A stretch of 64,000 nucleotides of DNA from JACPRL01 sp035573715 (GCA_035573715.1 DATLZZ010000024.1:102606-166605), one strand, 5' to 3'. Shown: positions 45,101 to 55,140, counted from the first letter of the stretch. Made by a program: numbers and translations. Notes: generated by a model not told the origin, from the sequence alone.

Positions 45101-45299
45101 GCAGGTCGGGGCCTTTCATCTTGCGGCGGACTTCGAAGTCGAGGTTGCCGACGGCAGTTACGTGGCCGGCTTCGATGAACACCTCGACACCGGGGTCGAG
45201 AGCTTCGAGGAGAGACTTCAGCGCGGGGTAGTAGGTGCGCTCGGTGGCGCGACCCTTGAGGTTCTTCTGCAACTCCTTGAGATAGTCGGCGAAGGGCAT
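42156..45299 (-). CDS. Single-polypeptide restriction-modification enzyme (N6-adenine methylase with nuclease domain, type IIG/ISP-like)
   Basis: 1047 residues. An N-terminal PD-(D/E)XK-like nuclease (EVFIEAGHVTAVGNLDFEVRRKMKGPDLPLGWVEAKEPGADLDAIEKSDQLKRY) is followed by a helical linker and an N6-adenine methyltransferase: motif I VLILDPACGTGTFLYYVIRHIYD, motif IV MVVLGNPPYSNFGR. The region 43000-43560 (target recognition) is clearly lower in GC than the rest, usual for specificity domains. The C-terminus matches the type ISP C-terminal specificity region (YINKTQYFDGVPKDVWEFHIGGYQVCEKWLKDRKGRRLSADDIAHYQKVVVALDETIRLM). No SF2 helicase motifs are seen, so a type IIG enzyme is more likely than a full type ISP. 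A palindromic repeat is inserted in frame near the C-terminus (42400-42432). Confidence 0.88.
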   Translation of the reverse strand: MPFADYLKELQKNLKGRATERTYYPALKSLLEALDPGVEVFIEAGHVTAVGNLDFEVRRKMKGPDLPLGWVEAKEPGADLDAIEKSDQLKRYRKLHNLVLTDFVEFRLYQQGKRILAARLGTVEDSKLRHDAKGEAEVRQLLGEFLRASLAPPRNPKELAKQMATLAHIIRDITLNTFNAEPETGELHAQFEAFRQTLIPDLKPDQFADMYAQTVAYGLFAAACQPRPATEAFTREKAAYLIPKTNPFLRRLFARIAGPELPEGLQPFVNNLAALLARADFDSILADFGKRTGKEDPVVHFYEDFLQAYDPKVREMRGVYYTPEPVVSYIVRSIDYLLKTRFNKPDGLADPGVLILDPACGTGTFLYYVIRHIYDHQCAKGQKGAWNSYVSQNLLKRVFGFELLMAPYAVAHLKLGLLLQELGYTFDTDERLGIYLTNTLEEAIKQSERLYENWIAEEGNAAADIKRDKPIMVVLGNPPYSNFGRVNRGKWILDLLKDYKKGLKEKKLNIDDDFIKFIRFGQWRIDRTGHGILGFITNNTYLDGITHRRMRESLLETFDEAHLVDLHGNVHKKERAPDGSKDENVFDIRQGTAIAVLLKGGSRQGSESRVFHAELWGSRERKYSALLAERVDSLTFVDLQPKQPQFFFVPRKEEGTDEFEKAWSVKDVFLLSKNGVKTDRDELFVDADKGELADRMHRFFSPEGLELPFRKEYRVEDSSSYQLLSRREACSFEKKNLREFLYRPFDIQWIYYDPGLTSRPAHEVMRHLIAGRRANIGIIFMRQVAVEQPYSHFFVSRVLVDNRAFYSNKGIMSLAPLYLYEESGSTNQQIDLLAAGHCRPNLAPEFLSHLESQLRVKLVHTHHGDLDSTVGPGDFFEYMYAVFHSPTYRQRYEEFLKIDFPRVPLTSDKALFRALVEKGRELVALHLLESPKVNEFITTFPESGDNTVEKVRWEPEKQVPRQARDDKRKDWGRVYINKTQYFDGVPKDVWEFHIGGYQVCEKWLKDRKGRRLSADDIAHYQKVVVALDETIRLMREIDEVIPGWPLP
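42400..42432. repeat. Dispersed palindromic repeat inside the restriction-modification gene
   Basis: TGTCATCCCGAGCTTGTCGA followed by GGGACCTGC belongs to the same family as the unit at 21477 (TGTCACCCTGAGCGAAGCGA followed by AGGGTCTC). In the gene it is translated as part of KQVPRQARDDKRKD without a frameshift, adding about 11 residues between the specificity region and the conserved C-terminal block. Confidence 0.65.
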
Positions 45300-45309
45300 T
45301 GCCGGAGAT

Positions 45310-45315
45310 TATAGC
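45310..45315 (-). promoter_or_regulatory. TATAAT box giving a very short or no leader for the restriction-modification gene
   Basis: A perfect TATAAT on the minus strand ends 10 bp before the ATG (two further bases than at 24636), so the transcript would start at or within a few bases of the ATG. No -35 hexamer or ribosome site is visible. Confidence 0.45.
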
Positions 45316-45484
45316 CGGGCGGGCAAGAGACGGGGTGGAAGAGAGGACTTGATATTCGCTTTTTATTCGCTTCGACGCCCCGCCGGGCCAGGCGGCGACG
45401 CGACGTCGCGCGCGTAGCCCATGCTCAGCGCCGCGCGACAAACGCGCGCGCGGCGCTTCGAAAAAAATTTCGCCGCCGCGCCGT

Positions 45485-47398
45485 TCAGCGAGCGAGGGCT
45501 TCGAGCACGATGCGCGCCGCGACGCCGATCGCAGTTGCCAGCGCCAGGCTGTAGAGCGCGGCCAGGGTCGCCAGCCGCGCCCCGATTTCCTTCACCAGCG
45601 CGGTGATGGTCGCGAGGCACGGGATGTAAAACAGGATGAAGAGCGTGAACACCAGAATCTGCGGCACGGTCATCACCGAAAGGATGTCGGCGGTGCCGAG
45701 CGCCTGCACCAGCATCAGCATGGAAAGCTCCTTGCGCAGGATGCCGAAAATCAGCGTGGTGCCGGTGGCGGCGGGCAAGCCGAGCACGCCGGTGAGCGGC
45801 GCGAGCGCGGCGTTGACGGCGCGGTCGAGCTGCCAGTACTCGGCCAGTCCCAGCAGCACGCTGCCGCCGATGAGCAACGGCCAGCTCACCACTACGAACT
45901 CGCGCAGCCGCAGCCAGACTTTCTTCAGCACCACGGCCGGCGTCGGCCACTGGTAGCGCGGCACCTCGAGGATCATCCCCGGGCTGACCTCCGGCCACAG
46001 CCGGCTCAGCAGCCGCCCGGAGAGAATCACAATCGCGAGGTTGAAGGCGTAAATCCCGAGCGCCCACCCCGGCCCGAGATAAAACGCCACCAGCGCAAAG
46101 ATGACCGTCGAGCGCGCCGAGCAGGGAATCTGGGTCGCCAGCACCGAAACCAGAAAGCGGTCGCGGCGCGACGGCAGCACGCGCGTCGCCAGGCACGCCG
46201 GCACGCTGCAGCCGTAGCCGAGAATCAGCGGCAGCGTCGAAGTCCCGTGCAGGCCGATGCGGTGCAGGAGCGCGTCGGTCAAGTAGGCGACGCGCGGCAG
46301 ATAGCCCACGTCCTCCAGCAGCGCCAGCGCAATCAGAAACGGAATCAGATACGGCAGCACGATGCCGGCGCCGCCCGCAAACCCGCCCCAAAAACTCTTC
46401 GCCACCGCGAAGGCCAGCGTGCCTTCCGCCAGTGCGGCGCTCAGGGCCGCGAACGCCGCCTCCAGCCGCGCCAGCAGCCAAGTTTCGATCGTCGCCCCCA
46501 CGCCGAACACCAGCCAGAAAATCCCGCCGAGAATCCCGAGCAGAAAAACATAGCCCCACACCGGATGGGTCAGGAGGCGGTCGAGCGCGGCGCGCGCGTC
46601 CGGCCGGGGCCGGCCCACCGTGGCCACCTGCTCGAACAAGTGCATCGAGCGGTCGTGCCGCTCCGACATGATGACCGACTCGGCCGGGCGGCCGTGGCTG
46701 CGCTCCAGTTCGGCGCGCGCCTGTTCGGCCACCGCGTGCGCGCAGGCCGGCGTCGCCGCCCAGACCTCGTCGTCGCGCTCCAGCAGCTTGATGGCGTAGT
46801 AGCGCCGCGGCAAGTGCCGCGCCTGGATGCAGCCGTTGAGCGCCGTCTCCACCCTGCGGACGCACTCTTCCACGTCGCTGTGCCACGCCAGCTCCGGCGC
46901 CGGCGCTGGCCGCGAGCCCGCCTGCATCCCGACAAACGTGAACAGATTCTTCACTCCCAGCCCGCGCGAGGCAACCGTCTCCACCACCGGCAGGCGCAGC
47001 AGCTCGGCCAGCCGCGCCGCCGAAATCGTCATTCCCTTGCGCTCGGCTTCGTCCGCCATGTTGAGGCATACCACCATCGGCAGGCCGAGCTCGCGCAGCT
47101 CGAGCGTGAGCTCCAGGCTGCGGCTCAGCAGCGACGCGTCCACCACGTTCACAACCACGTCCACCTCGCCCTCAATCAGCAAGCGCTTGGCTGCGTCTTC
47201 GGCGGGATTGGAAGTGGTGAGCGAGTAGATGCCCGGCACGTCCACCAGTTCGATGACGTGTCCGTTCAGCCGCACCTGGCTGGTCGCCAGCCGCACCGTG
47301 GTGCCGGGATAGTTCGACGTCACCGACCGATAGCCGGCCACGTGGTTGAACAGCGTGCTCTTGCCGCAGTTCGGCTGACCGATGAGCGCCACTCTCAC
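45485..47398 (-). CDS. feoB: Ferrous iron transporter FeoB
   Basis: 637 residues. The N-terminal G domain has G1 GQPNCGKST, G2 region NYPGTTVRLA, G3 DVPGIYSL and G4 NMAD; a GDI-like helical region (AARLAELLRLPVVETVASRGLGVKNLF) follows. The membrane part contains two Gate regions with the conserved Cys (LPLILGYGCSVPACLATRVLPSRRDR, and FTLFILFYIPCLATITALVKEIGA). It carries Fe(II) into the cytoplasm, driven by GTP hydrolysis. It is somewhat shorter than E. coli FeoB. Its ATG overlaps the feoA stop by 4 bp. The minus-strand region after it (to 45300) holds only GC-rich palindromes such as CGCGACGTCGCG. Confidence 0.95.
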   Translation of the reverse strand: MRVALIGQPNCGKSTLFNHVAGYRSVTSNYPGTTVRLATSQVRLNGHVIELVDVPGIYSLTTSNPAEDAAKRLLIEGEVDVVVNVVDASLLSRSLELTLELRELGLPMVVCLNMADEAERKGMTISAARLAELLRLPVVETVASRGLGVKNLFTFVGMQAGSRPAPAPELAWHSDVEECVRRVETALNGCIQARHLPRRYYAIKLLERDDEVWAATPACAHAVAEQARAELERSHGRPAESVIMSERHDRSMHLFEQVATVGRPRPDARAALDRLLTHPVWGYVFLLGILGGIFWLVFGVGATIETWLLARLEAAFAALSAALAEGTLAFAVAKSFWGGFAGGAGIVLPYLIPFLIALALLEDVGYLPRVAYLTDALLHRIGLHGTSTLPLILGYGCSVPACLATRVLPSRRDRFLVSVLATQIPCSARSTVIFALVAFYLGPGWALGIYAFNLAIVILSGRLLSRLWPEVSPGMILEVPRYQWPTPAVVLKKVWLRLREFVVVSWPLLIGGSVLLGLAEYWQLDRAVNAALAPLTGVLGLPAATGTTLIFGILRKELSMLMLVQALGTADILSVMTVPQILVFTLFILFYIPCLATITALVKEIGARLATLAALYSLALATAIGVAARIVLEALAR

Positions 47399-47661
47399 GC
47401 CAGCACCTCAACCTGCACTCGCCGCGCCAGCCGCCGGCTGACGATGACCGTGCTCCCCGCGCACTCGACCAGCAGCGGCCCGCCCAGCGGCGCCGCCCGC
47501 TGCACCCGCAGCACCGCGCCCGCGCGAATCTGCAACTGGCCCAGCAGCCGCACCGCCTCCCGGTCGCCGTCCACCGCCAGCACCCGCACCGCGTGCTCGC
47601 TCGGCGCCTTATCCAAAGACACCAGCTCCGCTCGTTGAGGGCGGCGGGCAGAGCGATCCAT
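47395..47661 (-). CDS. feoA: FeoA-domain protein
   Basis: 88 residues with an SH3-like FeoA core: AVRLLGQLQIRAGAVLRVQRAAPLGGPLLVECAGSTVIVSRRLARRVQVEVL. The N-terminal 20 residues (MDRSARRPQRAELVSLDKAP) are extra. FeoA binds FeoB on the cytoplasmic side and is needed for iron uptake. Two copies of GTTGCAA lie directly before its start codon and may be an operator (47663-47680). Confidence 0.88.
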   Translation of the reverse strand: MDRSARRPQRAELVSLDKAPSEHAVRVLAVDGDREAVRLLGQLQIRAGAVLRVQRAAPLGGPLLVECAGSTVIVSRRLARRVQVEVLA

Positions 47662-47662
47662 A

Positions 47663-47680
47663 GTTGCAAACCTGTTGCAA
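47663..47680 (-). promoter_or_regulatory. Repeated TTGCAA motif at the feoA start, candidate metalloregulator site
   Basis: GTTGCAA occurs twice, 11 bp apart (one helical turn); TTGCAA is itself palindromic, so the site reads the same on both strands. It lies 2 bp upstream of the feoA ATG, where bound protein would block initiation. It does not match the Fur or DtxR consensus that I know, so the regulator is unknown. Confidence 0.4.
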
Positions 47681-47860
47681 CATTAGTAGTGCAGTTTGCC
47701 CACCATCCCCCACGCCTCTAACTGACAGACATCACGCCGCTTACGCCGATGCCCGTGCCCGAACCTTAGGGTGTTTTTGGGGAATTCACTCCGGCTGGGT
47801 CAAACCCCGCGTCTACGCTCGGGATCTGAGATTCGCTGTTTTCCCTTGCGTGCTGGAAGC

Positions 47861-47880
47861 GCGGGGGTTTTCAACCCCGC
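47861..47880. repeat. Short palindrome with GGGGTT/AACCCC core
   Basis: GCGGGGGTT, a short loop, AACCCCGC (one bulged G). It shares its core with the palindrome at 42043-42058. It lies in the 293-bp gap between feoA and the malic enzyme gene, which holds no convincing gene. Confidence 0.5.
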
Positions 47881-47954
47881 CGTAGGGCCCGCAGGAAAGG
47901 ACCGGGCTTTGGCGCTTGAAGCCGGTGAGGTTGTCGTTGACTCTTTAAGAGTCC

Positions 47955-50288
<2,334 letters not shown>

Positions 50289-50616
50289 CGCAGTACTCCT
50301 TGCGGCAGGCTGGTAACGCACAACCTCCGCGCTTGAGGAAGCAAGCCGCATACCAGTAGCCTGCCGACGCTGCGCCGCCAGCGTGTTTGTTTTCAACCGA
50401 CTGCGGGTGTCGACAATTGCTGCGCTCGCTCGACGTCGCTGCTTTGCGACAAACTGTCCTCCTCGCCTGTCGCCTCGGCGGGTCCGCGGACAGAAAGTTC
50501 GCCGCCTCCAGCCGCCAAGCTCTCTAACTTGCGCTCTTGGGCCATGTTAGCGCTGCCCCAGATTGGTGCGTGGCGTGCTTCCCTCGGGGTGCGACTGAGT
50601 GTGAGAGGAGACTCCT
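50289..50616. other. Divergent gap between maeB and the cDPG-synthetase-like gene
   Basis: About 330 bp. Contains the ribosome site AGGAGA for the gene at 50617 but no convincing promoter, operator or small gene. Confidence 0.5.
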
Positions 50617-51951
50617 GTGAAACGAGTCGTCATTCTGGGCGCCGCCGGCAGAGACTTCCATAACTTCAATATGGTTTTTCGCGACAACCCCGACTACCTC
50701 GTGGTCGCCTTCACCGCCACGCAGATTCCGGGCATTGATGGGCGCGTGTTCCCCCGCGAGCTCGCCGGGGGCCTTTACCCCAACGGCATCCCCATCGTGG
50801 CCGAATCGGAATTGGAGCAGATCATCCACGACCGCGGCGTCGATGTGGTCGTCTTTGCCTACAGCGACATCTCCCACGAGGGCGTGATGCACCTCGCTTC
50901 GCGCGCCGTGGCCGCCGGGGCCGATTTCTGGCTGCTGGGCACGGCGCAGACGCAGTTGATGTCGCGCCTGCCGGTGATTTCGGTTTGCGCGGTGCGCACC
51001 GGCTGCGGCAAGAGTCCGGTGTCGCGCCGCGTCATGGAGGAGCTGAAGCAGCTCGGCTGGCGGCCGGTCGTCGTGCGCCACCCCATGCCCTATGGCGAGC
51101 TGCCCGCGCAGCGCGCCCAGCGCTTCGCCTCCCTCGAAGACCTCGACCGCCAGCGCTGCACCATCGAAGAGCGCGAAGAGTATGAGCCCCACCTCCGCCA
51201 GGGCTCGGTGGTTTTTGCCGGCGTCGACTACGGCGAGATCCTGCGGCGCGCCGAAGCCGAAGGCGACATCATCCTCTGGGACGGGGGCAACAACGACACA
51301 CCGTTCTATCACTCCGAGCTGGAAATCGTCGTCGCCGACCCGCACCGGGCCGGGCACGAGCTGCGCTACTTCCCTGGCGAGGTCAACTTGCGGCGCGCCG
51401 CGGTCGTGGTCATCAACAAGGTTGACACGGCCCCCGCCGTTGCCGTCGAGCTGGTGCGCGACAACGTCGCCCGCACTAACCCCCAGGCGCTGATTATTGA
51501 AGCGGCCTCCCGCGTCGCCGTCGACGAGCCCGAACAGGTGCGCGGCCGCCGAGTGCTGGTGGTCGAAGACGGCCCCACCCTGACCCACGGCGAGATGGCC
51601 TATGGCGCCGGCCTGGTGGCCGCCCACGAGTATGGGGCCGCCGAGTGCGTCGACCCGCGACCCTTCGCCGTCGGCTCCATCCGCGATACCTTCGCGCAGT
51701 TCCCTCACCTCCAGCGGCTGCTGCCGGCGATGGGCTACAGCGAAACCCAGCGGCAGGAACTGGAAGAAACCATCAACCGCACCCCGTGCGATCTGGTCCT
51801 GGTGGCCACGCCTGTGGATCTCGGCCGGTTGCTGCGTCTCGACAAGCCCAGCCTGCGCGTCCGCTACGAAATCGAAGAACGCACGCGACCCACTCTCCAC
51901 GAGATTCTGGAAGGCTTCACCGCCCGCTGTCAGCGGGCCGCCGTGGCTTGA
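50617..51951 (+). CDS. Cyclic 2,3-diphosphoglycerate-synthetase-like GTPase
   Basis: 444 residues. The N-terminus is a Rossmann-like domain (MKRVVILGAAGRDFHNFNMVFRDNPDYLVVAFTATQIPGIDGRVFPRELAG); a P-loop follows (VCAVRTGCGKSPVSRRVMEELKQLG), with DIILWDGGNNDTPF and VVVINKVDTA as likely Walker B and NKxD elements. This matches the family named for archaeal cyclic 2,3-diphosphoglycerate synthetase, although the bacterial members have not, to my knowledge, been tested. It is followed by ornithine carbamoyltransferase (14 bp) and carbamate kinase (8 bp), so it probably takes part in carbamoyl-phosphate or amino-group metabolism and not in cDPG synthesis. Function by context is inferred. Confidence 0.8.
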   Translation: MKRVVILGAAGRDFHNFNMVFRDNPDYLVVAFTATQIPGIDGRVFPRELAGGLYPNGIPIVAESELEQIIHDRGVDVVVFAYSDISHEGVMHLASRAVAAGADFWLLGTAQTQLMSRLPVISVCAVRTGCGKSPVSRRVMEELKQLGWRPVVVRHPMPYGELPAQRAQRFASLEDLDRQRCTIEEREEYEPHLRQGSVVFAGVDYGEILRRAEAEGDIILWDGGNNDTPFYHSELEIVVADPHRAGHELRYFPGEVNLRRAAVVVINKVDTAPAVAVELVRDNVARTNPQALIIEAASRVAVDEPEQVRGRRVLVVEDGPTLTHGEMAYGAGLVAAHEYGAAECVDPRPFAVGSIRDTFAQFPHLQRLLPAMGYSETQRQELEETINRTPCDLVLVATPVDLGRLLRLDKPSLRVRYEIEERTRPTLHEILEGFTARCQRAAVA

Positions 51952-51965
51952 GGAAAGGAGACCCC

Positions 51966-52934
51966 ATGCGACCTTCGAGAAAAGGCAGCACCGCCGAGCC
52001 GCTGCCCCCGCTCCGCTGGCCGGCTCCGCTCGTGGGCGAAGACCTGCTCTCCGTGGCCGACCTGACCAGCGACGAGGTCGGCTTCCTGCTCGATCTCGCC
52101 GCCCGCGTCAAAGCCCAGCCCGCCCGCTACCGCCACGCCCTCCAGGACAAGACCCTGGCCATGCTGTTTGAGAAACCCAGCCTGCGCACCCGCGTGACGT
52201 TTCAGCTGGCGATCGAGCAGCTCGGCGGCCGCGCCCTCTATCTCGGCCCCGAAGAAGTCGGCCTCGGCAAGCGCGAAGCGGTCAAGGACGTTGCCCGCAA
52301 CCTCTCCTGCTGGGTCGACGCCATCATGGCGCGCGTGCACTCGCACGAGACGGTCTTCCACCTCGCCGAGTACGCCAGCGTGCCCGTCATCAACGGCCTC
52401 TCCGATTTCGAGCACCCCTGCCAGGCGCTGGGCGATTACATGACGTTGCTCGAGCACCGCCGCCATCCCTCGGAAACCCTGCTCGCCTGGGTCGGCGACG
52501 GCAACAACGTCTGCCACTCCCTCATCGCCGGCGCCGCCCGCACCGGCGTGCGCATGCGTGTGGCTACGCCGCCCGGCTACGAGCCCGATGCCACCGTCGT
52601 CGCCGACGCCCGCCGGCTGGGGGGCAACATCGAGCTCACCCACGATCCCGTCGCCGCCGTCGCCGGCGCCGACGCCGTCTACACCGACGTCTGGGTCAGC
52701 ATGGGCAAGGAAGCCGAAGCCGAAACCCGCCGCCGCGTCTTTCTGCCTTACCAGGTCAACGCCGCCCTGATGAAGCACGCCGGCCCCGACGCGCTCTTCA
52801 TGCACTGCCTGCCCGCTCGCCGCGGCGAAGAAGTCACCGACGAAGTTCTCGATTCCATCCACTCCCTTGTGTGCCAGCAGGCGGAGAACCGCCTGCATAT
52901 CCAGAAGGCGATCCTGCTCGCCTTGCTGGCCTGA
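51966..52934 (+). CDS. argF: Ornithine carbamoyltransferase
   Basis: 322 residues from ATG 51966 (AAAGGAG 5 bp upstream). Carbamoyl-phosphate motif KPSLRTRVTFQLAIEQLGG (the Ser-x-Arg-Thr-Arg box), HPCQALGDYMTLLEH, ornithine-binding SMG loop YTDVWVSMGKEAEA and catalytic FMHCLPARRGEEV are intact. It makes or phosphorolyses citrulline. With carbamate kinase next to it the pair could run catabolically, generating ATP from citrulline; no arginine deiminase is present, so either direction is possible. The N-terminal 20 residues are longer than in most ArgF. Confidence 0.93.
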   Translation: MRPSRKGSTAEPLPPLRWPAPLVGEDLLSVADLTSDEVGFLLDLAARVKAQPARYRHALQDKTLAMLFEKPSLRTRVTFQLAIEQLGGRALYLGPEEVGLGKREAVKDVARNLSCWVDAIMARVHSHETVFHLAEYASVPVINGLSDFEHPCQALGDYMTLLEHRRHPSETLLAWVGDGNNVCHSLIAGAARTGVRMRVATPPGYEPDATVVADARRLGGNIELTHDPVAAVAGADAVYTDVWVSMGKEAEAETRRRVFLPYQVNAALMKHAGPDALFMHCLPARRGEEVTDEVLDSIHSLVCQQAENRLHIQKAILLALLA

Positions 52935-52942
52935 GGTTGGTC

Positions 52943-53917
52943 ATGCCTACAGCCGTGGTCGCCATAGGAGGAAACTCCTTAGTAGGGGCTGGCGGCCACG
53001 GCACCTTGTCAGAACAGCGCCAGGCACTCGAGGTCACCTGCCGCGGCATCGCCGCCGTGCTCGAGCGAGGCTATCGCGTCGTCATCACCCACGGCAATGG
53101 CCCGCAGGTGGGCGACGCCTGGCGACGCTCCGAGCTCGCCGCCGCCGAAGTCGAGCCGCTCCCTCTCGACGTCTGCGTCGCCGAAACCCAGGGCAGCATC
53201 GGCTATCTCCTCCAGCAAACTCTTGAAGAAGTCCTGGCCCGCCGCCATCTCCGCCAGCCTGTGGCTACCGTTATCACCCAGGTGCTGGTTTCCGAGGACG
53301 ACCCCGCGTTCGCTCATCCCACCAAGCCTGTCGGCCCTCCCCACACTCGTGAAGAGGCCGAGGAGCGCCGCGCCACCATGGGGTGGGAAATGGTCGAGGA
53401 GGAGGGCCGCGGCTGGCGCCGCGTGGTGCCGTCGCCGCAACCGCTGGCCATTGTCGAGTTCGCCGCCATCCGGGCTGCGCTGGCCCGCGACGTCGTCGTC
53501 ATCGCCTGCGGCGGCGGCGGCATTCCGGTCGTGCTCGAAGATTCGCGCCTGCGTGGCGTCGAAGCCGTTATTGACAAAGACCGCGCCTCCAGCCTGCTTG
53601 CCTCCCAGCTCGGCGCCGAGCTGTTTCTCATCTCCACCAGTGTCGACGAGGTCTGCCTCCACTTCGGCAAGCACTGGCAGCGTCCCCTCAGCCATCTCAG
53701 CCTCGCCGACGCCCGCCGCTACCTCGCCGAAGGTCACTTCCCTCCCGGTAACATGGGGCCCAAGATTGAAGCCGCCATCGCCTACCTTGAGCACGGCGGC
53801 CGCCTCGTCATCATCACTTCACCAGAGCAGATTATTCCCGCCCTCCAGGGCGCCGCCGGCACCCGCCTCACCGCCGCCGAGCAACTTTCCGCCGGCCCGC
53901 TTATCCGCGCCGCCTGA
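52943..53917 (+). CDS. arcC: Carbamate kinase
   Basis: 324 residues from ATG 52943. Amino-acid-kinase fold with the carbamate-kinase signatures VVAIGGNSLVGAGGHGTLSEQRQALEVTC, VITHGNGPQVGDAW, QGSIGYLLQQTLEEVL, VIACGGGGIPVVLEDSRLRGVEAVIDKDRASSLLASQLGAELFLISTSVDEVCLHF and GNMGPKIEAAIAYLEHGGRLVIIT. It moves phosphate between carbamoyl phosphate and ADP. Third gene of the operon with the GTPase and OTC genes. Confidence 0.94.
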   Translation: MPTAVVAIGGNSLVGAGGHGTLSEQRQALEVTCRGIAAVLERGYRVVITHGNGPQVGDAWRRSELAAAEVEPLPLDVCVAETQGSIGYLLQQTLEEVLARRHLRQPVATVITQVLVSEDDPAFAHPTKPVGPPHTREEAEERRATMGWEMVEEEGRGWRRVVPSPQPLAIVEFAAIRAALARDVVVIACGGGGIPVVLEDSRLRGVEAVIDKDRASSLLASQLGAELFLISTSVDEVCLHFGKHWQRPLSHLSLADARRYLAEGHFPPGNMGPKIEAAIAYLEHGGRLVIITSPEQIIPALQGAAGTRLTAAEQLSAGPLIRAA

Positions 53918-54271
53918 TATGTCGCGACACCTTTCTATTTCTGCTTTCGACGTTCTGCTTTTCCGTTGATTTTCTCCGCGCCAACGTTGAGAAACCCCAC
54001 GGGGCTGCAAGCGCCGCAGTATCCTGAACTTCCCCCGCCTGTTGTCGAATTCCTCTTCGCCGCCGTTGACGTTCTCTACAGCGACGCATTTCGCTGTGCG
54101 GCACCCTGTGCGGGCAAATTTCAAATCGTCTTGAAAACGAACGACATCCAGCCGCCGCATTTTGCCCGACACCGCCGCAGGTGGCCACCAGCTTGCCTTT
54201 ATCAAGAGCGGAAGTTGCAAGCCCGACCTACCTGCGACTGGCAGGCTCAGTCGGGGAAAGGAAGGTGGACA
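53918..54271. other. Gap upstream of the redox module
   Basis: About 350 bp, A/T-richer than the flanking genes. It holds the GGAAAGGAAGG ribosome site for the next gene but no gene of its own; a promoter for the module is expected here, including possibly a sigma-54 site, though none could be placed with confidence. Confidence 0.5.
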
Positions 54272-54937
54272 ATGACAGTCATCCTGGTACTGACGCTCTT
54301 CCTGGCCTTCATCACGCTGGACTACATCCTGAACCGGCGCAAGGCCAGCCAACCCGCCGTCCAGCCGGCGCGCACGCGCCCCTTGGGGGCTTTGCTGCGC
54401 TACGTTGAAGGGTTCCTCACGCCCGAACATCTCCGCTACCACCCCGGTCACACCTGGCTGGCGCGCGAGCGCAAGAACCTGGTGCGGGTGGGCGTGGATG
54501 AGTTCGCCGCCGTGCTGGCCGGCCCCATCGAGAAGATCGAGCTGCCCAAGCCCGGCCACTGGATCCGCCAGGGGCAGAAGGTTCTCGCCTTCACTCGCGA
54601 CGGCGAGCGCGCCGAGATGGTTTCCCCCATCGAAGGCGAGATCATCGAAGTCAATCCCGAAGTCCTGAAGAACCCCTCGCTGCTCCGCCAGGACCCCTAC
54701 GGCCGCGGCTGGCTGATGACGGTGTTCGTCCCCGACGAAGAGAACACCGCGCGCAACCTGGTGCCCGAAGGCTTGGTGACGAGCTGGATGCGCGACGCCG
54801 TCGAGCGCCTCTACACTCGCATGCCGCAACTCGCCGGTGCGGTCGCCGCTGATGGCGGTCGCCCGACCGACGATGTCTTCGCCGCGCTCCCCGAAACCTC
54901 CTGGCGCGAGCTGACCCGCGAGTTCTTCCTGACTTGA
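54272..54937 (+). CDS. Membrane-anchored GcvH-like protein without the lipoyl lysine
   Basis: 221 residues. An N-terminal membrane helix (MTVILVLTLFLAFITLDYILN) is followed by a glycine-cleavage-H-protein-like barrel at about 60-150: HPGHTWLARERKNLVRVGVDEFAAVLAG, IEKIELPKPGHWIRQGQKVLAF, and TRDGERAEMVSPIEGEIIEVNPEVLKNPSLLRQDPYGRGWLMTVFVPD. In GcvH the lipoyl Lys lies in ESVKAVSDIYAPVSGEV-like sequence; here the corresponding residue is Arg (GERAEMVSP), so it cannot be lipoylated in the usual way. It opens the Fe-S/NrfD/kinase module, although a terminator lies before the Fe-S gene. It may be a structural or chaperone-like subunit of that complex. Confidence 0.78.
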   Translation: MTVILVLTLFLAFITLDYILNRRKASQPAVQPARTRPLGALLRYVEGFLTPEHLRYHPGHTWLARERKNLVRVGVDEFAAVLAGPIEKIELPKPGHWIRQGQKVLAFTRDGERAEMVSPIEGEIIEVNPEVLKNPSLLRQDPYGRGWLMTVFVPDEENTARNLVPEGLVTSWMRDAVERLYTRMPQLAGAVAADGGRPTDDVFAALPETSWRELTREFFLT

Positions 54938-54941
54938 GGTG

Positions 54942-54966
54942 AGGGGGGCTCGCGGCGGGCCCCCCT
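54942..54966. repeat. GC-rich hairpin after the GcvH-like gene
   Basis: Perfect 8-bp arms AGGGGGGC and GCCCCCCT with a 9-nt loop, a few bases after the stop codon. It lies directly upstream of a better terminator. Confidence 0.5.
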
Positions 54967-54983
54967 ACCTGAGGCGAAAAACT

Positions 54984-55024
54984 GTCGTGGTTCTCTACGA
55001 AGCGGTAGAGAACCGTGACTTTTT
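54984..55024 (+). terminator. Intrinsic terminator between the GcvH-like and Fe-S genes
   Basis: A 15-bp stem (GTCGTGGTTCTCTAC with GTAGAGAACCGTGAC, two wobble pairs), loop GAAGCG, then TTTTT. AAAAA precedes it, so it would work in both directions. It implies that the Fe-S gene downstream has its own promoter. Confidence 0.8.
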
Positions 55025-55140
55025 GCCATCCCTGCAGGGCGCTACCCCGTAACTGCCGACAAATGCGACGCTTATAAACACCGCAGAAAGGCTGCTGGAT
55101 TGCCCGTCTCAGGATGAGAAAGAAAAGAACGGAGGCCGCC

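Noticed and set aside
45363..47069. Long open frame overlapping feoB on the same strand in another frame
   Set aside because: Gly/Ala/Arg-rich with no domain; feoB has all G-protein and gate motifs.
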